From: Phyto melanocephala
Lineage: Eukaryota; Arthropoda; Insecta; Diptera; Rhinophoridae
Assembly (NCBI GenBank): GCA_941918925.1
Contig: OW799234.1
Location: 115,791,128-115,855,127 of the forward strand
Direction of reading: 5' to 3'
DNA: 64,000 bases
The notes beneath the pieces are model-generated. The model did not search any database, had not been told where the DNA came from, and saw only the letters and a list, made by a program, of their open reading frames with translations. Below, piece after piece: positions 37,231-50,436 of this stretch (its first letter is position 1; the number at the start of each line of letters is the position of its first letter). Position numbers and translations under genes: made by a program.

Positions 37231-40200
37231 GTTTAATATACTACATGTTTGAAGACATACATATACTTAGTTAAGTAGAGATTTGATTGTCGAAAAATTA
37301 CCTGGTGATTTGATTATAAGGACAGAGTATTATGTAAATACCTAGTCTAATGATTGGCCGTCAATATCTTAATATATATTTTAAAAAGTGGTTCAGTAAG
37401 TATTTCGATGTCTTTCTTAGGAAATAGTCCCGCAGTAGTTGTTCTCTGCGATACAAAAATTCTTGCAGGTTTGAGTGTCCTCTGAGAAAGACTTGTATTC
37501 TATCTCTTCCTTAGTTTAAGAAATTTTCTTGTTTTATCCACATTTCGGTTTGTATTTAGAATTTTTAAACGCTTGCTCACTGCATCACAATTAAAAATGC
37601 AATTTGTCCTGTTTTGTAAGTTTCCTAAGCGATCGCTATTTTTCAAATTGCTGGTCTTTAGTTCTAAGTTTTTATAAACGGATTATGAACCTGTTCTGAT
37701 TATATCTCTTTATTACTGTACTTGTACTTCAGTAATGCATCTCGTTAAGTCTGCACTAAATTGTATCACTGCTTTTTTTTAGGGCGCTGATGGCGAAACA
37801 AGTGTACTTTCAGTAATGCATCCCGGTAACAGTAACAAGAACAAAGAATATTTAAAGATTTCAGCCAGCATTGGCAAACGTATTCTGTTTCGTGCATACA
37901 AAAAGCAGCTTTCTGAACAATTTTTAACAGAGTGTCACAAATGTTGAAGCAAGTCATATTAAATTAAGCAGTCCCAACTAATCAAAATTTCATATATTCT
38001 CTCTCTTATCCCCCAATTATAAATTATTAAACTTTGTATAAAAAATCTATTGGAAAAACCTCTTCGAATTGCAATTACCTTGTCTATGTAGTTACACCAT
38101 GTGTTAAAGAATTAAAAAAAAATATTTTTTTGCATCCGGTGCAACCATACGGAAAGTTAGCAAAAATTAGTTTAACTTTCCTGAACAGGCATTTGCGTCT
38201 ATGAAAATAAATTTGTGTGGTAGTCATATAGCACTACTGGGCTAGTTCACACACTCCGTAACTGCATGGTCTCCTAAATGACAAAAAATATAATTGTTTA
38301 AAAGACGGTAGGAGATTTCAATATTCTAATAAGTTTGGAAATATTCGTGCAGCAACGAGTTTTTGCAGGGCTTAGCTCTTAGGTTCCACTTGCCTATGTA
38401 TCAGAATCTGACAGCTGACCACCACATATGTCTCAGATGCACTGTCGGATACTTCCTCCGTTTGTAAGTATATAGCAATTGGAAGACTCATTTATGATGG
38501 TGTAATTTGTAGGTCCCGACAGTACTTGTTGCTTCATTTATGTTTTTTTTTCCCAAAAGAACTCTCTCACACCTTTTCTATTTTTTTTAGACTACCATAG
38601 ATGTGGTTCTGATCTTATGTAGGATTTTTATATCCGACTTCCTTTACATTGACGTCTTTTAAACTACTTTTAAATAGTTCATGCAATGACCTTAAAACAA
38701 ATTATGTACGTAAAACAGAAACATTAACCCCCTTAAAAGGTATTTAAAAAAAAATCCCCAAATAAATTCCTTTATAATTGCCTAATTGCACACAATTCCT
38801 TACAATTACATTTAATTTAATTGAAGAACATTATATTATGAATAAAGTGGCATTTAAGCTTGAAACACACTTTAACACAATTTATATATAATATTTTGTA
38901 TTTAAAACTGTTCCTGTGGCAAGAATACGAAAAACAACAAATGCCCGACTTGTAACAACATTTAATTAGACGCACACAAACCAATTAATCAATTTTGCCT
39001 CTCTCATCTGGCAGCACGTTTGTTGTGTAAGTTCACTGAAGTAAATAAGAAATTAAAAAAAGAAGCGAAGTAATTCAACGACAAACCAAACCCTAAAAGT
39101 GCGTAAAGTGTCAATGTCAAAGGCAATTTTTAACGCTCCAACTGCAAGAGCAGCAACCAATGTGGCGGGAATTAAGAAAATTGGGTCTTTGTTCAAAGAA
39201 AAATATAAATAAAATCTTGTTAACACGCCATTCATCACTTTTCATTTGTATAATTTTAGCGGATTTCAAAACGTGATGGCATGATACAAAACCGGATTCT
39301 TATTTTTTGTTTCTTTTTTCTTCATTTCCTTTCTAAAATTTGTTGCTGCAAAAAGGATAATTTTTTTTTTTGCTTATGATGTTGTATTGTCTGTTTATGT
39401 CTTTTAGTTGTTATAAAATATATTGTGTTTGTTGCTTGTCCTTGTAACAAGACCTAAATTGAAATGGAGACAAATTGTTGTCATTAATTAAAAGTCTAAA
39501 GTTACTAAGTTAAAATACGAACGTAGTAGTACATCAGTTAAGTGGTAAATTACAACAACCTCTTTTTTGTTGTTTTTTGTATTTTGTCTGTTTGGGTTGC
39601 TGGTTAGAAAAGTTAAACTTTATTATTTGCACCCTATACTGTGCTATATGGTGAATAAACTTTGCTAAGTAACTGAACTGCTTGTAAATATTTATTATTT
39701 ATTGGAAAATTTTAAAAAATATATATATTTTTGACCGAATTTTTAAGTTTACACATAATTTTCCAAAAATTTTTTCTTTACAAAAAAAGTTGTTAAACAG
39801 GTTTGGCAAGCATTAACCTTAAAACTAGTACAAAGTACAAACGATGATTCCATGTTAGAACAAGGCAGTTTTGGAGTTTAAGAATAAAATTAACGATTAC
39901 ATAGTGATGAACTGTGAAAGTGAAAATACGTATTAGCATTCAGCTGATGTCTAATTGTAGTTCACAATATCTACTTTGGTACCGTCAAGCAGCGACAACA
40001 GTACCTACTACCACTTGTTTGTGGTTCTTCAAAACTTATTAACTCGAACAAAAAATGTAAAATATTTAGTAAGACAATTTAAAGTAGGTAAAATGATATC
40101 GCTATTTGTTTCTAACAAAATTTATTTTTTTTATTGTCTATTACTATATTTGGGAGCATATAGGTATCAGAAAGCATCTACATATTTCTCAGTTTTTTGC

Positions 40201-40355
40201 CTTTGCTATTCGCCTTTCGTAGCCTTGATTTCAGTTTTAATGTTACACTCCAATTTGCTTTAATAATTTCGACGCAATATTTATTTTTGAATTTATTTTT
40301 AGTTAAGTTTATTCTACTAGTCAAGTGCTTTCATATTGATTTGATTAAAATAAAA
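37231..40355. other. Long AT-rich non-coding stretch
   Basis: No gene is supported. CAGTAATGCATC occurs twice at about 37731 and 37812. Patches at 37420-37500 and 38350-38460 are GC-richer and could be decayed retrotransposon, but no frame is readable. Confidence 0.35.
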
Positions 40356-40359
40356 CTAT

Positions 40360-41580
40360 CCGCCATTTGTTTAGGGTGTCATCTTGGACTTTAACTTTTT
40401 CATAGATTATTCTACTGGTCAAGTCATTTTATTTGATACCAATATCGTGGGGATTAAAAAAATCACAGCCGTAATTATTATATTTGACCCATACATTTTT
40501 ATTGCGGACGCCATCTTGGATTTATACCTTTGCATAGTTCATTTTGTTCTACTAGTCAATCCCTTTAATCTGATGTCAATATTAAGCGTGTTATATATAT
40601 ATATGTTCCCGTCGTTCCTATAAGGAGCATAGGGCCTCAACTTCGGTTTCTGTAATCATTTCAGTTTAGGATGTAGTAGCTGATTAGACTTCTCCACCCG
40701 ATCCTGGTACTGGGGCTGCCAGCATGCCGCCAGGCCGACGGTCGACAGAGCCTCGTTTGCTTTAGCATTAACATTAATCACCAAGTCCATTCTGGACAGT
40801 GGGTGAGGTTGTCAGTTGGAAAGGATTGGCTATGTGTACATATTTGTATTCGCTTCACTTTCCCATTAGACCCCCGTGTTGAAGTGGGTAAATTTTTAAC
40901 TTAACTTAACTTTTGATGCCCATAATTCAGCTAAAAAAATTGATTTCGTTTGTCAGTTTAAAGAAAAACACCAAAGTAGTTTTATTTTTGGGCTTATATC
41001 TCGGTTAATTTCCAACGGAATTGTAAGTTTTTCGCAGCAATATTTTTGAAGACTACGGTTTGTTATTTGATGTCCAAAATTGATAAGTATCTTTATTAGC
41101 TTGATATATTATTTTTTTATTATTTTGCCAATAACTTTGCCGACTTCTAACCGATTTGTCTAAATAAATAAAACTAATAGCCCAAGAGTTATATTATATT
41201 TATAAATGGTAACAAACTTTTTAAAAATTAAAAATCTAAAATTATATAAAAATATGGGAAGAAACAAAGGCAGTCGTGTTTATTTGCTCATATCTCAAAA
41301 ATTCATATGTATATACAAATTATTTATATTTACATTTATTGTTTTACTACAATTCTGAAAATTTGTATAACTCTTATTAGTAGGCAACAGTGTTAACCTG
41401 CTTCTCACTTTAGTCTCTTGAAAACATCCGGAAATTACTTTCTTGAAAATATCGTTGAACTCTGAGTGGCGTTTATTTTAATGTATAAATGCTGAGTTAG
41501 TCATAAGCTTTCAGAAGAAAGCTTACAAACGGAATAACAAAGTTATATATACGTGGCACACCAGGTGAAGGAATTAATAC
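40360..41580 (-). mobile_element. Degraded family B-related copy with internal short repeats
   Basis: It contains reverse copies of a short unit seen also near 54.0-55.1 kb (CATCTTGGAYTTTA, TTCTACTRGTCAA and TTTGATACCAATAT) at about 40380-40440 and 40508-40575. The 5' half of family B follows in reverse (GGCTTATATCTCGG, TTTGCTCATATCTC, CATAAGCTTTCAGAAG and CACCAGGTGAAGG). A GC-rich element is inserted at 40600-40912. Confidence 0.5.
40600..40912 (-). mobile_element. Short GC-rich insertion, SINE or non-LTR 3' end
   Basis: It is an abrupt GC-rich block (TACTGGGGCTGCCAGCATGC, GCCAGGCCGACGGTCGACAG) inside AT-rich family B DNA. It ends in a (TTAAC)n-like tail (AACTTAACTTAACTT) at 40899-40913. 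The family B sequence resumes directly at TTGATGCCCATA. A simple-repeat tail and lack of inverted repeats suggest a retroposed element. Orientation and family are uncertain. Confidence 0.45.
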
Positions 41581-44042
41581 ATTTTTTAATACCAATAGAA
41601 AAAATCTAACTTCCTATTGCCAGACAAATAAATACAATTTAGGCAAATTTAACAACTTTTTATATAATACTTCCCCTTCAGCATGATGTGTTTACTTTAA
41701 TTAACTTTGTCCGGATTAAATTTAAAATTAAGTCAAGTGTCTCCGAACTACATTATATCTCTCCCAAAAAGTAGGCGTATAAAAACACATAAAAAAATTT
41801 GTTCGGACAAAAAATTCGTTCGAAAGGTTGCAATTTGAGTCTTTTTTCAAATATCTTTCTTTTAGACAAAGAAGTTTATAGCTGACTTGAAAAATGCTAA
41901 TTTTTATAAATAAAATTTTAGAAACGTATTTTTTTCTTGTAATTTAATAAACTGCTTACTGAGTCCAGTGGGGTTCGAAATATTTCTATTCATAGCATGA
42001 TACTTTTAAAAATGTTGATATCGATAAAAAATATAAGGTTTAATTAAGCGTTTTTAAATCAAATTTCTATAGAAAATCTGTTTCATAAATCTTTGAATTT
42101 GTATAAGCGTGACAACAAGAATATATGACAAAGGATTATAATAAGCCCTACCTGCGCAAAAAGGCCCAGTCAACGCTCAAAAATCTGTTTAAATCGGATG
42201 CCAATAACATTAAAATCGAACCAGAAAATTTACCAAAAATTATTTTGTATGTTGTGATGTAGGGTACAATACGGTCAGACTTGACTAACAGTAACTTTCC
42301 TTATATATTTCAGAAATGTTTTCAAATAAATCTTATTATTACAAGTTGCAAGAAAGTCAAGCAGAAATTTATATTTTGTGTCTACATTTGCTGAATATGA
42401 AAGGGGAGTGATAAAAATGAGCTTAAAGTTGTTCTCTTAACGCTTTCTCTTCACATGTTACTCAGGCATTATTTGATACTGGTCATTTTGGATGTTTGTA
42501 TGAAATTAATACCAATTTGTCACTGTTCAATATTCAAATAGTGTATGATTATAATAGTGAGAAACATGTTTAAAAAATTATGACCTTTAAAATAACTTTA
42601 AAATAATTGCCAAAGGGTTAGGAAGAACTATTGTAGTTACATTTTGTTTTATTGAAAAAAGTTAAATCAATGTAAAAATGTTGCCATAGTTGTTGTAAAG
42701 ATTGTTTCGCTTAATCCCCTTAACTTTTTCTAAATTTGTGTGTATGTGACAAAATATTTAATTAAATAGAATTATAATAAATGTCTTATTGTACGAACTT
42801 TACTTTGTTATGCTTGAGTTGAGCCAAAATCAACTTGCTTAATATGCAAAACCTCAAACAAAATAAATAATTTAAAAAACATGTTTTTAGCAGATTTTTC
42901 CCCCAAACTTAAAAAAAAAAACTAAATAACACCACGCATTATAAGGCCATTAAATCTAAGGAAAAAAAACAAACAAATTACGATTTATGGTATTTAGTAA
43001 CAAAAAAAGAAAAACTTTTTTCCTAAAAAGAAATAAAAATAAAATTGCCCACCCCAAAGTAATAAAAAATAAAGAAAAAAGACCAAGCAGCAGAAAATGC
43101 ATGATATGTCCTCGCTATTTTTATGACATTCTGTGGAATGAACAACATTAAACAAACAACAGAAAAGATCACACAAAAACAACTTCAGAAGGCTTGTTAA
43201 CAACAGCAGCAACAATTTTACTAAATTAACACAGGAGAATATGTAAACAACCCCTCAAGGAAAATACGAATATTTTTTCAATCAATTAGGTTTCTTTAAA
43301 GTTAAAGATTCTTAAAAGGGAAGTTTTCACTTAAACAAACCGATACTCGCACACACAATTAAATACAACAAATACCAACTGCTAAAATCCTTAAAGTCTT
43401 AGTCTCAGTTGTTTTTGTGTATGGCATTTCTTCGCAGTCATCGCTAACGGTGAGTTACAAAATTTAAATGCTGATTTATGGGATTTTTAATGTGGCCAAA
43501 AATAAACGACATTTAATTATAAAAATGTCTTTAATGGCATTTTTACATTAAAGTAAAACTTCTTTGCGAGACCTTAAAAAATGTTTAAAATATTTATAAT
43601 GAAACTTTTTGCTGTTTTGTTAGCATATTAGAATCACTGTGCTTTACTGTTCATATATTTTAATAAAAGAAAGCATATTTTAAGGCTTGTGGTAAATTTC
43701 ATGATACACTGTCGAACAGGGTTGTCAGATTTATTTTGAACATTTTCACCAATTTTTTTGTTAAAAATCACTAAAACCTTTCAAAACCTCTTTTTTAGTT
43801 TTCTAAAATAATATATATATATATAAATATAAATTTGATAAAAATATGTTCCATAAATCTGAAAAAAAATATCCGTATCGCTAAAATACAGTAAAAATGG
43901 GGGAAAAAATGTTGCTATGCATATGTTTTGCCCAAATTTATTTAAAATGGTATAATAAATAATTAGAGAACCTAACAATTTTACAAGGTTTTAAATAAAA
44001 AAGTATATTGTAGTCTATATATGTACTTATGTGTTGGTATTA
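41581..44042. other. AT-rich non-coding stretch
   Basis: No gene or element is recognised. A (TA)n run lies at 43810-43825. Confidence 0.35.
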
Positions 44043-44055
44043 AACAAATATATGT

Positions 44056-44598
44056 ATTATATTTATTTGGTTGTTGGGTTTAAGCTGGTTTATATGCATT
44101 TCACTGGTGCTTATGCCAGATCATCAGTAAACCTTTACCCAAATTCTTGAAAAAGTTTAAAATTTTTATAAGTTATATTTTTAAATTCTCGTTAACAAAA
44201 TGAGAATTCAAAAATAAAACAAAAAAACCATAAAAAACTTTTTCAAAAACCCAACCAACAATTTTTCAATTTTAGTTTATTTTATTTTTCTAATCCCTTT
44301 TTTTCGGTTGCCCTTATAAGCATTTAGTGTTAACCAACGGTTAGCCAAATGCTAAAGGGATTAGAAAAATAAAATAAACTAAAATTGAAAAATTGTTGGT
44401 TGGGTTTTTGAAAAAGTTTTTTATGGTTTTTTTGTTTTATTTTTGAATTCTCATTTTGTTAATGAGAATTTAAAAATATAACTTATAAAAATTTTAAACT
44501 TTTTCAAGAATTTGGGTAAAGGTTTACTGATGATCTGGCATAAGCACCAGTGAAATGCATATAAACCAGCTTAAACCCAACAACCAAATAAATATAAT
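44056..44598. mobile_element. Near-perfect foldback with 245-bp arms
   Basis: Arm 44056-44300 is the reverse complement of 44354-44598 with at least one difference visible (CTCGTTAAC against CTCATTAAC), around a 53-bp loop holding a smaller inverted pair (AGCATTTA and AAATGCT). It is non-coding. The right arm is also the beginning of a tandem array (44301-45360). Confidence 0.85.
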
Positions 44599-45360
44599 TG
44601 AAAAATTATGGGAGCATATCCTAAATAATTTAGTAAATTAACTAAAATAAAGATTTTATTTTTCGGTTGCCCTTATAAGCATTTAGTGTTAACCAACGGT
44701 TAGCCAAATGCTAAAGGGATTAGAAAAATAAAATAAACTAAAATTGAAAAATTGTTGGTTGGGTTTTTGAAAAAGTTTTTTATGGTTTTTTTGTTTTATT
44801 TTTGAATTCTCATTTTGTTAATGAGAATTTAAAAATATAACTTATAAAAATTTTAAACTTTTTCAAGAATTTGGGTAAAGGTTTACTGATGATCTGGCAT
44901 AAGCACCAGTGAAATGCATATAAACCAGCTTAAACCCAACAACCAAATAAATATAATTGAAAAATTATGGGAGCATATCCTAAATAATTTAGTAAATTAA
45001 CTAAAATAAAGATTTTATTTTTCGGTTGCCCTTATAAGCATTTAGTGTTAACCAACGGTTAGCCAAATGCTAAAGGGATTAGAAAAATAAAATAAACTAA
45101 AATTGAAAAATTGTTGGTTGGGTTTTTGAAAAAGTTTTTTATGGTTTTTTTGTTTTATTTTTGAATTCTCATTTTGTTAATGAGAATTTAAAAATATAAC
45201 TTATAAAAATTTTAAACTTTTTCAAGAATTTGGGTAAAGGTTTACTGATGATCTGGCATAAGCACCAGTGAAATGCATATAAACCAGCTTAAACCCAACA
45301 ACCAAATAAATATAATTGAAAAATTATGGGAGCATATCCTAAATAATTTAGTAAATTAAC
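44301..45360. repeat. Three perfect tandem units of 359 bp
   Basis: CGGTTGCCCTTATAAGC occurs at 44305, 44664 and 45023, exactly 359 bp apart. The units appear identical by eye over their length, including GGGAGCATATCCTAAATAAT. The foldback plus array is bracketed by a 15-bp direct repeat AACAAATATATGTAT (44043-44057 and 45358-45372). It is non-coding. Confidence 0.9.
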
Positions 45361-45391
45361 AAATATATGTATATGATATGATATATATGTA

Positions 45392-45631
45392 TGTGTGTAT
45401 GTATGTATGTATGTATGTATGTATGTATGTATGTATGTATGTATGTATGTATGTATGTATGTATGTATGTATGTATGTATGTATGTATGTATGTATGTAT
45501 GCATGTATGTATGTATGTATGTATGTATGTATGTATGTATGTATGTATGTATGTATGTATGTATGTATGTATGTATGTATGTATGTATGTATGTATGTAT
45601 GTATGTATGTATGTATGTATGTATGTATGTG
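45392..45631. repeat. (GTAT)n microsatellite
   Basis: About 240 bp of TATG/GTAT repeat with one G-to-C-type interruption (ATGCATG near 45501). It directly follows the 359-bp array. The open frames across it, which would encode repeated MYVC or HTYI, are artefacts. Confidence 0.95.
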
Positions 45632-46704
45632 TTGCAATTCATTTATCTTATATAACTATTAGTAGGCTAGCAAATATTATACAACCGATTTTAAAAAGTA
45701 TACCATTTGAAAGGAATTTTCCTGCAGATGTGCACAATCTTAATCTTGTTAAAACTAACTATTTTATATTTTAGGAGTTAGAAAAGTGGCTAAGAAGAAA
45801 AAACATTTAAATTGCATTAGTTATCCGCGAAAAAATGTTTGGTGATCTTTGGCACTTTTTTAAAATTTGCATGTATAAAAACTGTCCCACTTGCTGGTAC
45901 TTTTTTTTAATTTAATGAATTGACTATAATTATCGCTCAATAAAATATTGAAAATTATTTAGGTAAAATTTTGGGAAACTTTTGGGGAACAAAAAAGGTA
46001 ACAAAAATTAAAAAGAGAAAATATGTATAATTCCTAAATACTGGGCCAATTCTGATAAAATTTGTACTAGAGTTTTCACCAGAAAAAAACATTATGTATT
46101 TTGGTAAAACTTGAAAAATATTCATAACGGGATTGAAAGGGGAAAATTCGAGAAAACAGTTTGGTACTTTTGAGGACATATTTGTGTTTATGCAGAACAT
46201 AAATTATATCTATTAAAATAATTTTTTGTTAAATACATACATATTTAAAATGTTTAATCTTTGAATTTTTACATTAATATGTGAAACCCAAAACGGGGAA
46301 TTCCCTTTTTTTGTTTTAATTGTACTTTTTGCATTTTTTAAGTTTATGAATCTATAACTTGAAAACTAGTGTCTTTTGATTCACATTGAGATTGAATATA
46401 TATTGGGTGGCACATATGGTGATTTTTCGCATTTTTATGGTTCATTTTGTTCTGTCTACGTTTCTGAAACTAAAATTTTAAAATTAGAGACAAACAATCG
46501 GAGGTAAGACTGAAAATGCTATGAGCGATTGACAAGATACTTTTTAAAATTTTTATGGTACTTTTTGTATTTTCTACGTTTAGCATTTTGAAATTAGTGA
46601 CTACTGATTCTGGGTTAGACTGAAAAAATTAGATTTATACGGTAGTACTTGCATTTACATTCTGCATTAATAAATCTAGGTTTTTAAAATTAGGGACTAT
46701 TTAT
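45632..46704. other. AT-rich non-coding stretch
   Basis: No gene is supported. Weakly similar phrases recur (for example TTTCTACGTTT near 46456 and 46569, and AATTAG..GACTA near 46590 and 46690), suggesting an old internal repeat of roughly 110-120 bp. Confidence 0.35.
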
Positions 46705-46712
46705 CCGCAAGG

Positions 46713-47827
46713 TAGGGTTGGGCAAAATATATCGATATATCAAAATATCGATATTTAGTTTAAAAAATTTCGATATTAATCGCCGATATTTTAAATACCT
46801 CAATATCGATACATCGATATTTATTTACTAATATCGGAGCCGATATTTTTAAAAGTTTTACAAAAGAAGGTACAGCAGCAAAGGCAAATTTAGTTTTAAT
46901 TATACTAGTATACTTATTATATACTTATACTTATTATAGATTTGATGTAAACGATACCTCAATTGTTAACTTTAAACTTAAGATTTTCTGTCGAAGTTTT
47001 GGTTTGTTTTCTGTTTTTTTGTTTGATCTAGTCATATAATTGATCTCATCCTTAATCGTAAATGTTTTTTCAGAATTTATTTTATAGATTTGGTGTAAAC
47101 AAGACATCAATTGTTGACTTTAAAACTTAAGATTGTCTAATGAATTTTTGGTTTATTTTTATACCCTTCACACAGTGAAAAAGGGTATATATAGGTTTGT
47201 CATTCCGTGTGAAATTTCTACAATTTTGATTTCCGACCCCATAAAGTATATATTTTCTGAAAGCTTATGAATAGGGGAGTCGATTAAGCGCTGTCAGTCT
47301 GTCAGTCTGTCCGTCTGTCCGTCTGTCCGTGTGTATGTTGAAATCAACTTTTTGAAGCCCCCCGACATCGCTTGGACTCGGGTGAGGTATTAAAATATCA
47401 GAAATATTCGGGAATAGATCGCTATTGAAAATCAGAAACATCGGTACATAAACAACTGAGATATGAGCAAAAACCCACGACCACCTCGATTTTTTTTCAC
47501 AAAAGCAACATTACAACAACAACATACATACATACAAACGTGTATACTGGTTAGAGAAAACGTGGCATCGAATCCCAGCTGAGCCAAAAAAATTTTTTTT
47601 TTAATTTTTTTTTTATTTTTTTTTTTATTTTTATTTTTATTTTTTATTTAATATATTATTTATATTTTTATTTTTTTTTTTAATTTTTTTTTTAATATTT
47701 TTTTTATTTTTTTTTGTTTTATATATATTATATACATAATAATTTTTGTAAAAATTTTTTTTTTTAAAAAAATTTTTTTTTTTTTTTAATTTTTTTTTTA
47801 AATTTTTTTTTTAAATTTTTTTTTAAA

Positions 47828-47858
<31 letters not shown>

Positions 47859-48406
47859 CATACGTGAATTTATAATTTTACAATGGGACGTTTTTATATA
47901 TGTATGTTTTTATATGTATGTACGTATTTCATATGGGATGAATGGTGACACAAACCACTGTTATTGCATGAATTCACGTTGTGAAGGGTATATAAGATTC
48001 GGCACGGCCGAATTTAGCGCTCTTACTTGTTTGTTTTTATGTTTGATATATTTATATATAATTGATCTTATCCTTAGTCGTAAATATTTTTTCTAATTTT
48101 CGTTTTTATAAGCTCACGCATAAGATCAAGCATTTATACTATTAATATATATTATAATATCTAGTTTATTTATTACAAAAATTGGAATAAAAAGTTGCTA
48201 CGAAGCCTAATATACATAATTTTTGTTTGTATGTACATAAATGGGTGTATTTAATTTTCAAATGTAAATCATTTCAACAATAACTAGGTAAATATGTTTC
48301 AGTCGATATATCGAAATAACGATATTTTAAATTAATAAATATCGATGGTAAAATAAAATATCGATATAATAAATATCGATAGATTTTTCCAATTTGCCCA
48401 TGCCTA
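46713..48406. mobile_element. hAT-like element with 8-bp target duplication, split by a family B copy
   Basis: The left end is TAGGGTTGGGCAAAAT and the right end AATTTGCCCATGCCTA, an imperfect inverted repeat. The flanks are identical 8-bp duplications CCGCAAGG at 46705-46712 and 48407-48414, the hallmark of hAT insertion. Both subterminal regions are packed with ATCGAT/TATCGATA-type motifs (46731-46850 and 48303-48385). A family B element occupies 47159-48031. Without it the element is about 820 bp. It has no transposase. Confidence 0.85.
47159..48031 (+). mobile_element. Helitron-like element, family B, nested in the hAT-like element
   Basis: It begins TTATACCCTTCACACAGTG, has the GTCTGTCCGTCTGTCCGTC microsatellite near 47310, a long T-rich interior (47588-47852), and ends GTTGTGAAGGGTATATAAG with hairpin ATTCGGCACGGCCGAAT and CTCTTACTTGTTT. 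It closely resembles the copies at 1464 and 30005. It is non-coding. Confidence 0.85.
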
Positions 48407-48414
48407 CCGCAAGG

Positions 48415-50436
48415 TAAGGCTTCAATGTTATGAGCGACCAAAAAAGTACTTATTATTATTATTATTATTTTTATGTTTCTGTTTAATTTTTTAATAAATA
48501 GAGTTCTGAAATTACTATTAATCCAAGTTGATTTTGAAAATTGCAGAGAAGTGCAAAATGTTAATTCTATAGTAATTTTTGCATTTGCAGAATTTATAAA
48601 TCTAAAATTTGGAGATTATAAAGCAGTGATCTTAAAAAATAAATACGAAAAACACGTTTTTGTAAATTTAACAAAAAATTATTTAGTAATTAAAAACGAA
48701 CTGAGTATTTAATAAATATTAAAAACAGCACTATCGAATTAGGGGTGAATTGTGCTAGTTATAAAATTTCTTGATATAAAAGAATGTTCAAAAATTTCTT
48801 TTTGCTAGACAAATGTGAAAAATTTGTTTCCTATAAAATATATTTGATTTATTTTTTATTTACAATACAATCACATAATATATAAGTATTCTCAATAAAA
48901 ATTTTACGATATATTTGTGAACAATTTTTGTCCATTTTAATATTTGTAAAAATTTTCTGCCTGAATTTTTTAAATTATATAAAATATTCTTGGAAAATTG
49001 TGTGTTTTATGTAAATATAAATGGCGATTTAATTTAGTTTCTGTTTATAACAAATTTTAATACTTACCATTTAATAAACTCTTTTGTCCTTACTTTTTGC
49101 TAATAATTAAAAATAAATTTTATGTATTGCTTGTTCGATTTATGTACCTCATTCGTATACTTAATTATTTAAGACCATAAAGGAACTCTTTCCCTAACTC
49201 GCCCTCCCGTGTAAATTAAGTTTTGTAAAGAACAACACAAACAAGAACTTTTTATTACATGGTTTGTCGTTGTTTGCATAATGGTTAATTGTTATTGGTA
49301 TGACTACGACTACGCGTTGCTTTTGTTGTTTCTTAAACTCTTCTTACAAAGGATAAAACATTTACTCATTGTTAGTTGCGAACATCCTTTAGTATTAATT
49401 TTTGTTGTTGCTCATTTGAAAGGTTTATTGTTATATCCTGGTAATAGAAAAAAACCAACAAAGTAAACAAACAAAAATATATAAACTCCCAAATGTCCTG
49501 TTGTAAAACTGAATGTTCTCGAACTTTTGACATCTCAGCAATTATGAAAACATTTTCTTGCAACCATTAGGTATAACCCTTTATACAAAGATGCATCCCA
49601 CTGGTAGTGTTGCTCTAATATTTTGCTTAAATAAATGGATATGAGTGCTTAAAGTGCACAATAAAGTAACAAATTTTAATAAAAGAAGTTTTTTTTTTGC
49701 GTAAAGATTTTGTCGTCTTTGCTTGTTATTATGGGGTAAAAGAGTATTTTCATTTTCTTTTCATAAAAGTGATAATTTTTAATGTTAAAAAAACTAATTT
49801 TTAATGGGAGTGGAGACAATATTTACGAAGTTATAAAAGTTTATTGTTAAAATGTGTATTTTTTTCCTTAAAGTATAAAAAAAGGGTAATCAACCTAAAC
49901 AAAGTAAAGTTTTTGTTATCCAGTCTGTACGTACGATGGTTTGACCCCAGAAAAAATAAATGGAGTTGTTGTAGAACTTTAAAATTTGGTATATTAATAG
50001 AAAAAATCCATATTGAAGAAATTGTAATTTTTTTCGAAAATCAAATCAGGAGGAAAACTTCTACATGTAGTTTTTTTTTCATATTTCATACATATTTATA
50101 AAATAGATGCAAATGAAATTATTTTTTTACAATATTTTTGGGTTAAAACGACTGTAAATTTTGCTTTACCAAAAGTCTATTAAAAATATATTTAAAAAAG
50201 AAAATATGTTTGTGGCTAAAAAAGTTGACGACACTAATGTGTATTTGTATTTAAACGATCTTTAAAGAAAGAAGGAGCTTCAGGATCAACTGTGTATAAA
50301 TTTTGTCGCCTTTAATGAGCCCTTAGAGCTTTAATTTTAAACAAAAAAAAAAGTGGTTCATTGTTTTTGAATCAGAAGAAAGTGAGTCCCTGCTTTTCTA
50401 TATGTGAAGAAAAATACCAAAACGCGCGATGTTAAG
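48415..50436. other. AT-rich non-coding stretch
   Basis: No gene is supported. An open frame at 48473-48712 is AT-rich and has no recognisable motif. Confidence 0.35.

Noticed and set aside
43810..43825. (TA)n run and similar T- or A-runs as promoters or terminators
   Set aside because: Simple AT runs are everywhere in this DNA and carry no specific signal here.
45289..45774. Several long open frames encoding repeated MYVC or HTYI
   Set aside because: They are translations of the (GTAT)n microsatellite, open in most frames because the repeat contains no stop.
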